From Nostoc sp. XA010 (GTDB lineage Bacteria > Cyanobacteriota > Cyanobacteriia > Cyanobacteriales > Nostocaceae), in contig NZ_JAIVFX010000002.1 in NCBI RefSeq assembly GCF_020829625.1, positions 1-64,000 of the forward strand: a DNA stretch of 64,000 bases. The letters run 5' to 3'. Under the pieces are notes generated by a model that searched no databases, was not told where the DNA came from, and saw only the letters and a list, made by a program, of their open reading frames with translations. Made by a program: the position numbers and the translations under genes. Positions 56,812-64,000 of the stretch are shown here, piece by piece (within the stretch, counting starts at the first letter, position 1; the number at the start of each line of letters is the position of its first letter).

Positions 56812-57156
56812 GTGTTTCTGAGACTAGCACATCAACATCGACAATTCGTCCAAGACTTGGTAATGAACCTGCAAGCCTTGGCCGTTGTATTAGAACGGCG
56901 CGGATATCCTGCATCCTGCTACACCTGTGGCGATCAAATGAATAGTGCATCGTTTATGGTTAGCCTTGGTGATAACCACCTGATTCGGTTTTTGGTGTCC
57001 GATTACGGGATTACTTGGACGGAAATGCGGGATGACCGCGAATTAATGAAGCTAGAAGGTGCAGAGGCGATTAGCCAATTAGACGATCTGGCTGATCTTG
57101 TCAAGCAATCTATGCAAACCGATACAGGCTCTAAAACTCTTGCCAAGAAGTATTAA
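56812..57156 (+). CDS. DUF1815 family protein
   Basis: A 114-residue protein strongly matching the cyanobacterial DUF1815 family: FLRLAHQHRQFVQDLVMNLQ, the cysteine-bearing GYPASCYTCGDQMNSASF and FLVSDYGITWTEMRDDREL. The start is the GTG at 56812 with CTGGAGGACAAA before it. It has no known function; it is highly conserved, so probably essential to a cyanobacteria-specific process. Confidence 0.9.
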   Translation: MFLRLAHQHRQFVQDLVMNLQALAVVLERRGYPASCYTCGDQMNSASFMVSLGDNHLIRFLVSDYGITWTEMRDDRELMKLEGAEAISQLDDLADLVKQSMQTDTGSKTLAKKY

Positions 57157-57486
57157 GGTTCCAAAGGCCGATGGCAAATTAGAAATTGATTATTGGTAAT
57201 TGGTAACGGTGGCTTAGTTAGCGATCGCTCTTACCTGTTCTCCATTACCATTAAGTGATTGGCCCGTGGCTGGCCCATCGCACATTTTTTTGTATCTGCC
57301 AAAACCTCACGAGCCGGATTCTGAGCCTTTAGCTGGAAGGTTAGTAAAACGCACAGGATAATTACTAATTCATAATTCATAATTAAAAGCCAGGTTAAAA
57401 GAACCTGCAACTATCAAGCAAGCAACCCCGTTTTGATTGGATCTAAATCTATTTGCATAACGCAATTATGAATTATCAATTATGAA
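57157..57486. repeat. Spacer with AATTCATAATTC-type repeats
   Basis: ATTCATAATTCATAATTA at about 57365-57383 is mirrored by AATTATGAATTATC...ATTATGAATTATGAATT at 57463-57494. This inverted pair flanks the end of the CHAT pseudogene. No gene. Confidence 0.55.
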
Positions 57487-58265
57487 TTATGAATTTTTAA
57501 TGAATTTTCTCGCTGACCAAGTGCCGACATTTCTGAAGTTAACGCGATCGCCATTCCCGAATAAAATAAACGAATCTTCTGGTTTACCGACGACAAAGCC
57601 TGCATGAGTCGCTAAATGGACAATTGTATAATCATGCATTTGGGGTACAGTAGCTTTGGGGTTAAAGGCATCGTCTAAAAGCTTCGTAGTTTCAGCAACC
57701 GCAGCTGCTAAACTTTCTACTTCTCGCATTGCAAAAGGCAATCCAGCGAAAGCAACCTGTCGATTCCCAACTTTGATTTGATAATTACCTTTAGTAAAAG
57801 CACCGACTAAAACCCGCAAAGTTGATTGTTTTGGGGTATTTAAGTTAGTCAGGCTGGCAGATGTAATGTGATTGACAGCCAAGCGCTGCACTAGCCATTG
57901 TTTGCCATCATATAAAGCAGTTAAAGGAATATAGCGTAACTGTTCATCTGGAGCGTAAATCAGAGTTTGTGTACCTGATAGCTCCAGGTCTTTTTCTATC
58001 GGTTTAATTAGCCAGTCATACAGTTGGCGTGCAGGTGCTTTGATATTTCGACTGGGATTGATTAAAGCTTGGCGGAAAGTAGCAATTCTTTGATAGCTTC
58101 TTTGTTGAGCCTTGCAATTTCTGAAAGTTGATTATTCTTCGGTAAAGCTTGAGCTTTTTCTCCAGAGTCGTACCTTAACTTTGCATTTGTGCTTGCCTGG
58201 TTATTGTCTGGGTATGTCATCCCAAAACCTAGTAAACTAAGTAGAGTCAAAGTAACAACGCCCAC
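57487..58265 (-). pseudogene. Broken CHAT-domain protease gene
   Basis: Reading leftwards from 58265, a signal-anchor-like N-terminus (MGVVTLTLLSLLGFGM) is followed by SEIARLNKEAIKEL; there the frame stops at 58062. In another frame the protein continues as IATFRQALINPSRNI, ARQLYDWLIKPIEKDLE, IYAPDEQLRYIPLTALYDGKQWL, then HLATHAGFV, a CHAT His motif. It ends WSARKFIKNS before the Cys motif. So there is a frameshift near 58070-58090, loss of the usual TPR region, and loss of the catalytic Cys. A decayed secreted-type CHAT protein; see findings. Confidence 0.8.
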
Positions 58266-58406
58266 ATACCGGAGATTAGGCTGTATAACAAAACACTCCC
58301 TATACTCGGAAGGGAAATATTAAATCAATAAATCCGGCAGTGCAATTAATTTTTATGCTATTCAATAATTTGGAAAATTTATTTATAGGTGCTGAGGAAT
58401 TTGAAG

Positions 58407-58907
58407 ATGTCAGAAGAAAAACCTAGCCAACCAAAACTACCACCAACCAGCGCCCTTGACAATTTATCAAGTCCTGAATTTGAAAATTGGTTTGAATATC
58501 CTGTCAGAGTGCAACCTCACCACACTGACTATGCCGGTCTTGTCTGGCACGGTTCCTATATAGCGTGGATGGAAGAAGCACGGATTGAATGCTTGCGATC
58601 TATAGGGATTGAATTTGCTGATTTAGTCGCTATAGGTTGCGATTTACCAGTAGTAGAACTGTCGGTGCGCTATCACCGTTCAATTAAATTGGGTATGGCA
58701 GTGTTGGTAAAGACGCGGATGGCTGAGGTGACTGGTGTACGAATCAATTGGGATTATGCCATTGTCTCAACTGATGGGCAACAATTGTACGTTACTGCTA
58801 AGGTGACTTTAGTAGCTTTAGATAGCGAAAGAGGTAAAATTATGCGTCAGTTGCCGCCGAGTGTTAAAGATGCACTGGCTAAAATTTCAGCATTAAATAA
58901 AAATTGA
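58407..58907 (+). CDS. Hotdog-fold acyl-CoA thioesterase
   Basis: A 166-residue thioesterase of the YbgC/4-hydroxybenzoyl-CoA type. The domain core is PVRVQPHHTDYAGLVWHGSYIAWMEEARIECL, with Asp in HTDYAG as the likely catalytic residue, followed by PVVELSVRYHRSIKLGM. The ATG at 58407 is preferred to a GTG at 58389. A DHNA-CoA thioesterase for phylloquinone is one possibility for cyanobacteria; not proven here. Confidence 0.85.
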   Translation: MSEEKPSQPKLPPTSALDNLSSPEFENWFEYPVRVQPHHTDYAGLVWHGSYIAWMEEARIECLRSIGIEFADLVAIGCDLPVVELSVRYHRSIKLGMAVLVKTRMAEVTGVRINWDYAIVSTDGQQLYVTAKVTLVALDSERGKIMRQLPPSVKDALAKISALNKN

Positions 58908-59006
58908 CCAACAAAAGTTGCAGACACGATTTGCTTCAATTTTGAAAATTTTATCTATTCCTTTTTTGTAATTCACCTTTGTTAACAAAGGTGAATTATT
59001 AATTTT

Positions 59007-59204
59007 TTACTTGCCGTTTTGGAACTGTGATACAGTTTGCGTAAACTGCATTATGTGATGCCAAATATCTTGTGGGGTAATGCCAAAACTAATGTTTAAT
59101 AAAATCAGGATTGCGGCAATAGTTAATGCACTACTCAAGGTTGCTTTCAACAACTTCCACAATATTATGAAGATAATCCAAGCTACAATTAACGTAGCAA
59201 TCAT
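59007..59204 (-). CDS. Small membrane protein, hypothetical
   Basis: A 65-residue protein with two hydrophobic segments (about 2-20, IATLIVAWIIFIILWKLLK; and 26-42, LTIAAILILLNISFG), then a polar tail HHIMQFTQTVSQFQNGK. Small proteins of this layout occur in many cyanobacteria. It converges with the thioesterase gene. No family name. Confidence 0.6.
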   Translation of the reverse strand: MIATLIVAWIIFIILWKLLKATLSSALTIAAILILLNISFGITPQDIWHHIMQFTQTVSQFQNGK

Positions 59205-59544
59205 AATGTAGAAATTCCTTAAGAATAGCCCTTATCTGAGAAGGTGTTTATTCAGAAAGGGGAAGTTTTTATCGGAAGTAAAAATTATTAGTACTAAAGC
59301 TATTAGACCTAAATTGAAATAGATACTAAAGCTAATATCTTTCAACTGTATTAATGATATATTACCTGAAAATGAGACAATGATTTAGATAAGAGGCAAT
59401 TTGTTTGGCAATTTGGCAGAATTCCTAAAAAGATTTTTTATGAAAAAATGTATCAATAATTACAATATACAGAAGTTATATTTTGGAAGCATAATATATG
59501 AGTAATCCTATTTGATTAGTGAGAATAACAAGGCCCAAAGTAAA
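59205..59544. other. AT-rich spacer
   Basis: About 340 bp of AT-rich DNA holding the promoters of two divergent genes. No repeat or RNA gene is seen. Confidence 0.45.
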
Positions 59545-59961
59545 ATGTATGGTAACAAAATTTATACCAAACTTGGAAAGTTGTACAGCATAGCATATTT
59601 AGGGTTGGTTGCCCTAGCTTGTGCAGCTACTGCAATAATTTGGGTTATGATAGCTCGAAATAATACTGCTGGTAGTGAGATATCTTTGACACCAATATTT
59701 TTTCTAGCGATCACTGTTTTAGTGGCAGTTTCCACAATAGTTGGAATATGTCAAGAAAAGATGTGGGCAAAATGGATTACAATTGCAATCTATAGTTGGT
59801 ATATTTTTAGTATTATTCGGGTAATTATCAACGCATATTTTTCACAAGACATTGTAATAAATATAACATCGTTTAAAGTGATACATTTAATCGCTTTAAT
59901 TCTTCCGATTTTAGGAATTATTTTGTTATTACAAAAGCCAAAGACAAATGTCTCTAGTTAA
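59545..59961 (+). CDS. Four-helix membrane protein, hypothetical
   Basis: A 138-residue hydrophobic protein, probably four transmembrane helices: YSIAYLGLVALACAATAIIW, the stretch around IFFLAITVLVAVSTIVG, WITIAIYSWYIFSIIRV, and VIHLIALILPILGIILLL. A TTG at 59512 would add eleven residues, so the ATG at 59545 is chosen but not certain. Base composition is AT-rich compared with neighbours, which may mean recent acquisition. Function unknown. Confidence 0.55.
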   Translation: MYGNKIYTKLGKLYSIAYLGLVALACAATAIIWVMIARNNTAGSEISLTPIFFLAITVLVAVSTIVGICQEKMWAKWITIAIYSWYIFSIIRVIINAYFSQDIVINITSFKVIHLIALILPILGIILLLQKPKTNVSS

Positions 59962-60029
59962 TCAATAGCTATTTCAGAGAAAGAGGCTAACAACGCATAG
60001 CAAAGAATGGACAAAAATGAATTTAGCCG

Positions 60030-60058
60030 TTAGCCTTCAGCATTAGGCTGAAGGCTAA
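60030..60058. terminator. Hairpin between convergent genes
   Basis: TTAGCCTTCAGC (60030-60041) and GCTGAAGGCTAA (60047-60058) form a perfect 12-bp stem with a 5-base loop, between the membrane-protein gene and dxr. Confidence 0.75.
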
Positions 60059-60114
60059 ACAAGAATTGGTTAAGAGCCAGAAAATCTGCCTTTTGGGTAT
60101 CTGGGTAAAGGTTT

Positions 60115-61311
60115 TTATCGCAAAGAAATTATCCGCGAGTGAGTTTCTAAATTTTCAGTCGCTGTTAAAACTTCTTGTCTTGCCCATTTATCTGCTGTCA
60201 AAATGTCATCTAAAGAGGGATTAGAACGGTTATCATTTTGATGGCGATCGCACACCCATTCGATACACCGGGGAATATCTAAAAACCGAATTTTTTCATC
60301 TAAAAATAAAGCCACAGCTTGCTCATTGGCGGCATTTAACACAGCTGGCATCGAACCACCAGCTTTACCCACAGCATAAGCCAACTGCATACAAGGATAC
60401 TTTTGGTGATCTGGTTCACGGAAGGTTAAGTTTCCAGCTTTGACTAAATCTAGTCGTTCCCAGTTGGTGTAAATGCGATCGGGCCAAGATAAAGCATACA
60501 GCAAAGGTAAGCGCATATCCGGCCAACCGAGTTGGGCTAAAACTGAAGTATCTTGCAGTTCAATCAGCGAGTGAATAATGCTCTGGGGATGAATGACAAT
60601 TTCGATATTGTCATAATCCAACCCAAACAGGAAGTGAGCCTCAATTACTTCGAGTCCTTTATTCATCAAAGTAGCAGAGTCTACAGTGATTTTACGTCCC
60701 ATCGACCAATTAGGATGCTTGAGAGCATCAGCAACGGTTACATCTGCTAACTTTTCTACATCCCAGTCCCGGAAAGCCCCACCAGATGCAGTCAGCAAAA
60801 TTTTTCGCAAGCCTCCCTTTGGCACACCTTGGAGACATTGAAAGATAGCGGAATGTTCAGAATCGGCAGGGAGTAACTTTACACCATGTTTTTCGATTAG
60901 GGGTAGAACCACAGGGGCCCCAGCAATCAGGGTTTCTTTGTTCGCTAAGGCAATATCTTTACCAGCTTCAATAGCTGCGATCGTGGGTAGCAAACCAGCA
61001 CAACCAACGATCCCAGTGACAACGGTTTGAGCATCGCCGTAGCGAGCGACTTCTATCACTCCCGCCTCACCAGCCAGTAAAATCGGTTGGGGATCGAGGT
61101 CAATGATAGCTTCTTTGAGCGCTGGTAATTTATCTTCTGAGCAAATGGCTGCTATTTCCGGTCGAAACTGCCGAATTTGAGCAGCCAACATCTCTACATT
61201 GTTCCCAGCTGCCAATCCCACAATCCGAAACTGATCTGGGTACTGAGTGACAATATCTAAAGTCTGAGTACCAATAGAACCAGTGGAACCAACAAGAGTA
61301 ATCGCTTTCAC
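60115..61311 (-). CDS. dxr: 1-deoxy-D-xylulose-5-phosphate reductoisomerase
   Basis: A 398-residue enzyme that makes MEP from DXP, the committed step of the plastid-type isoprenoid pathway that feeds carotenoid, phytyl and plastoquinone chains. The NADPH fold is [18 protein letters not shown]; the catalytic region has [17 protein letters not shown] and [37 protein letters not shown] is the metal/substrate segment. Normal length, ATG start, monocistronic. Confidence 0.97.
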   Translation of the reverse strand: MKAITLVGSTGSIGTQTLDIVTQYPDQFRIVGLAAGNNVEMLAAQIRQFRPEIAAICSEDKLPALKEAIIDLDPQPILLAGEAGVIEVARYGDAQTVVTGIVGCAGLLPTIAAIEAGKDIALANKETLIAGAPVVLPLIEKHGVKLLPADSEHSAIFQCLQGVPKGGLRKILLTASGGAFRDWDVEKLADVTVADALKHPNWSMGRKITVDSATLMNKGLEVIEAHFLFGLDYDNIEIVIHPQSIIHSLIELQDTSVLAQLGWPDMRLPLLYALSWPDRIYTNWERLDLVKAGNLTFREPDHQKYPCMQLAYAVGKAGGSMPAVLNAANEQAVALFLDEKIRFLDIPRCIEWVCDRHQNDNRSNPSLDDILTADKWARQEVLTATENLETHSRIISLR

Positions 61312-61857
61312 AATTGCTTAAGGATTTACAGACAACTTCCACTATAAATTGCCGGGGACTCTTTAATAACAGCAATCACTATAATCGATACACTGATGAC
61401 GGCGAGGAGAGACGCGGGGAGGGGGAGAAAGAAAATTTCCGTCTCCTTGTCTTCGTGCCTGCGCCAGCCCCAATCCCTTAATTTCAAGGTTTTATAGCAG
61501 ATAAATCTAAAAAAATGGATGAATATTTAGCATGGCAAATAAACAAGAAGATATGATGAACCTTCTAACTCAAATATCCGAAGATTAAGTCTACTTTAGC
61601 CCGCTAAATTACTTTAATCATTCTATCAATGAATTAAGAAAATATGACCTTGCAGAAATATTAGCTTACCAAGCTAAATTTCCTTCTCTATATGTTATTA
61701 ACATTGCAGCCATTCTTGAGTTGATAGAAGATGCCATCCAAAATTTCTCGCTTTGTCGAGTTAGGTGGTTTCATCTGCTTTTTGGACGGCAATATCTGAG
61801 GCAGTAGGGGTTTAAAGATCATCCACTCTTCGTCTGTGAGGCTCCTAGAGTATGGCA
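61312..61857. other. Spacer with gene debris
   Basis: Outside the transposase fragment it holds a short GGGGAGGGGGAG/CTCCTTGTC-type tract (61405-61455) and a decayed frame at 61532-61703. No intact gene. Confidence 0.5.
61532..61703 (+). pseudogene. Decayed open frame next to IS fragment
   Basis: ATG at 61532 reads MANKQEDMMNLLTQISED then stops (TAA 61586-61588); the same frame goes on as YFSPLNYFNHSINELRKYDLAEILAYQ up to the IS5-type fragment, where it is cut. This suggests a small gene with a nonsense change that was interrupted by the element. The family is unknown. Confidence 0.4.
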
Positions 61858-61858
61858 T
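61688..61858 (-). pseudogene. Truncated IS5-type transposase
   Basis: Reading from 61858, MPYSRSLTDEEWMIFKPLLP and STKREILDGIFYQLKNGC match the N-terminal domain of IS5/IS4-group (DUF4096) transposases, after which the frame leaves the family (CNVNNI) and stops. The DDE catalytic domain is absent, so only about 50 residues remain. A mobile-element relic upstream of leuC. Confidence 0.85.
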
Positions 61859-61953
61859 AACTGCTGGATGTAAGTAATATTTAAGTGATCTGCAAAAATC
61901 TAGACTTTTTTTGATACTATTTAAGACCAGACTCTTGAAATATTGATTGACGT

Positions 61954-63357
61954 ATGAGCAAAGGTACCCTGTTTGATAAAGTTTGGGACTTACACACCGT
62001 TGGTACACTTCCCTCAGGACTGACGCAACTATTTATCGGGCTTCACCTAATTCATGAAGTCACCAGTCCCCAAGCCTTTGCTATGTTACGCGAGAGGGGT
62101 CTAAAAGTACTGTTTCCAGAGCGGACTGTGGCCACAGTTGATCATATTGTGCCTACAGAAAACCAGGTGCGTCCCTTTGCCGATAACTTGGCAGAGGAAA
62201 TGATCCAGGCGCTTGAAAATAACTGTCAAGAAAATAACATAACTTTTTACAATATCGGTTCTGGTAGCCAGGGTATAGTTCACGTAATCGCTCCAGAACT
62301 TGGGCTGACTCAGCCAGGAATGACGATCGCTTGTGGAGATAGTCACACTTCGAGTCATGGAGCATTTGGTGCGATCGCATTTGGTATTGGTACTAGCCAA
62401 GTCCGAGATGTTCTTGCTTCCCAAACCCTCGCCCTATCCAAACTGAAAGTCCGCAAAATCGCAGTTCACGGCACTCTCAACCCTGGAGTTTACGCCAAAG
62501 ATGTAATTTTACATATCATCCGCTCACTTGGTGTTAAAGGTGGCGTGGGCTATGCTTACGAATTTGCCGGTACGACATTTGAGCAAATGAATATGGAAGA
62601 GAGGATGACTGTCTGCAATATGGCGATCGAAGGCGGTGCTAGATGCGGCTACGTTAATCCCGATCAAGTCACCTACGATTACCTCAAAGGCAGAGATTTT
62701 GCACCCAAACATGCAGATTGGGATAAAGCAGTGGCTTGGTGGGATTCCATCAAGAGCGATGCTGATGCCCAGTACGATGATGTAGTCATATTTGACGCTG
62801 CGGAAATTTCTCCTACCGTCACCTGGGGGATTACTCCCGGTCAAGGTATCGGTATCAATCAGTCAGTACCTCAACCGGAAGAACTGCTAGAAGAAGACCG
62901 ATTTATTGCCGAAGAAGCTTATCGCTACATGGATTTATATCCTGGCCAGCCGATCAAGGGCACTAAAATAGATGTCTGCTTTATTGGTAGTTGCACCAAC
63001 GGCAGAATTACTGATTTGCGAGAAGCTGCAAAAATCGCCAAAGGTCGCCACGTTGCAGAAGGAATCAAAGCTTTTGTTGTCCCAGGTTCTGAAAGGGTGA
63101 AGGAAGAAGCGGAAGCTGAAGGACTAGATAAAATCTTTCAGGAAGCCGGATTTGAGTGGCGGGAACCGGGATGTTCTATGTGCCTAGCGATGAACCCCGA
63201 TAAGCTACAAGGAAGACAAATCAGCGCCTCCTCCTCCAACCGCAACTTTAAAGGAAGACAGGGTTCCTCTTCCGGTCGGACATTGTTAATGAGTCCGGCG
63301 ATGGTCGCCACAGCTGCGATTAAAGGCGAAGTCTCTGATGTACGCGAGTTACTGTAA
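61954..63357 (+). CDS. leuC: 3-isopropylmalate dehydratase, large subunit
   Basis: A 467-residue aconitase-family enzyme of leucine synthesis, isomerising 2- to 3-isopropylmalate. The [4Fe-4S] ligands are in [14 protein letters not shown] and [15 protein letters not shown]; further marks are [17 protein letters not shown] and VDHIVPT. The ATG at 61954 is the family start. leuD follows at 95 bp. Length is normal. Confidence 0.97.
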   Translation: MSKGTLFDKVWDLHTVGTLPSGLTQLFIGLHLIHEVTSPQAFAMLRERGLKVLFPERTVATVDHIVPTENQVRPFADNLAEEMIQALENNCQENNITFYNIGSGSQGIVHVIAPELGLTQPGMTIACGDSHTSSHGAFGAIAFGIGTSQVRDVLASQTLALSKLKVRKIAVHGTLNPGVYAKDVILHIIRSLGVKGGVGYAYEFAGTTFEQMNMEERMTVCNMAIEGGARCGYVNPDQVTYDYLKGRDFAPKHADWDKAVAWWDSIKSDADAQYDDVVIFDAAEISPTVTWGITPGQGIGINQSVPQPEELLEEDRFIAEEAYRYMDLYPGQPIKGTKIDVCFIGSCTNGRITDLREAAKIAKGRHVAEGIKAFVVPGSERVKEEAEAEGLDKIFQEAGFEWREPGCSMCLAMNPDKLQGRQISASSSNRNFKGRQGSSSGRTLLMSPAMVATAAIKGEVSDVRELL

Positions 63358-63452
63358 CCCCATCTTGTGACAGAGAAAACTCTCTCAAACTTTCTTTTCT
63401 TTGCGTTACCCTGCGGGAAGCCACTTCGTGTCTACGTTTCTTATATAAAATT

Positions 63453-64000
63453 ATGGTGAGTGAAGTTAAAACAGTTTCAGGACGCGGTATACCCTTAGTG
63501 GGCAATGATATAGATACTGATCGCATCATTCCCGCGCGATATTTGAAAGCCGTTACCTTTGATGGGTTAGGCGAAGGCGCATTTATTGATGATCGGACAG
63601 CACTTAAAGGTGAACATCCTTTTGACCAACCCCAGTACCAAGGGGCGAATATTTTAATAGTCAATAGAAATTTTGGCTGTGGTTCATCACGGGAACATGC
63701 ACCCCAAGCGATCGCAAAATGGGGAATCCAAGCTTTAATCGGTGAAAGCTTCGCCGAAATCTTTTTCGGTAACTGTGTGGCAATGGGGATACCTTGTCTG
63801 ACAGCTGATGCTGTTACTGTTAAACAAGTGCAAGATTTAGTGGCTGCTAATCCTCAAGCCACCGTGACAGTGAATCTGGAAACCTTGCAAGTACAAATTG
63901 GTGATTACACTGCCCCAGTTGCGATCGGTGAAGGGACAAGAAGCACATTTATTTCTGGAACTTGGGATGCTTGCGGTCAGTTGGTAGCCAATGCTGACCA
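63453..64000 (+). CDS. leuD: 3-isopropylmalate dehydratase, small subunit (3' end outside)
   Basis: The first 182 codons of leuD; the gene runs off the window. It begins [28 protein letters not shown], with the swivelling-domain motif [15 protein letters not shown]. It forms a heterodimer with LeuC. The usual length is about 200 residues, so only some 10-20 codons are missing. Confidence 0.96.
   Translation, partial: MVSEVKTVSGRGIPLVGNDIDTDRIIPARYLKAVTFDGLGEGAFIDDRTALKGEHPFDQPQYQGANILIVNRNFGCGSSREHAPQAIAKWGIQALIGESFAEIFFGNCVAMGIPCLTADAVTVKQVQDLVAANPQATVTVNLETLQVQIGDYTAPVAIGEGTRSTFISGTWDACGQLVANAD

Overview
The window comes from a filamentous, heterocyst-type cyanobacterium close to Nostoc. 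Evidence: many GCGATCGC (HIP1) palindromes, photosystem II psbX, ycf66 and ycf19 genes, a chorismate lyase of plastoquinone synthesis, a cyanobacterial AbrB regulator, heptanucleotide STRR repeats, and the complete hormogonium pilus-motility locus hmpF / hmpA-B-C-D-E. The order of that locus matches what is known from Nostoc punctiforme. I do not claim a strain.

Layout. 1-2400: 3' end of a TnpB gene, a Uma2 nuclease, an RppA-type response regulator divergent from hisG. 2450-2815: a MITE-like element with an internal 21-bp tandem array. 3121-8431: a signalling cluster made of a multi-sensor histidine kinase whose second GAF looks like a bilin-binding cyanobacteriochrome domain, an Rcp1-like regulator and a hybrid kinase. 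8682-19814: housekeeping genes (ychF, yidD, pyrH-frr) mixed with phytyl-chain genes (phytol kinase, alpha/beta hydrolase, geranylgeranyl-reductase-family enzyme), a CPBP protease and a cyAbrB regulator. 19815-21265: long gene-free region with a possible small RNA. 21266-27406: sdhB, two TolB-like lipoproteins, ycf66, psbX, ycf19, accC, tRNA-Leu(GAG). 27534-33610: chorismate lyase, three Uma2 genes including an exact-offset 651-bp tandem duplication, a DUF3352 protein, ccsA.

33834-41252 is an accessory island between ccsA and tilS. It holds a KGK protein, Uma2 nucleases, a HicB-HicA toxin-antitoxin pair, a 15-copy 21-bp array, and a translationally coupled pair: a small one-TM protein resembling the effector-associated component EACC1, followed by a 1275-residue CHAT protease-STAND NTPase-TPR protein. 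This pair is the best candidate for a poorly described biological-conflict (defence or programmed-death) system here.

41265-55520: tilS, then hmpF facing away from hmpA-B-C-D-E, a chemotaxis-like pathway controlling type IV pilus gliding. HmpE (CheA) is very large and its acidic linker carries three tandem 57-residue repeats and in-frame copies of intergenic palindromic repeats. 55521-64000: a gene-poor stretch with a long hairpin, a DUF1815 protein, a frameshifted second CHAT gene, a hotdog thioesterase, small membrane proteins, dxr, a truncated IS5-type transposase, and leuC-leuD (leuD runs off the window).
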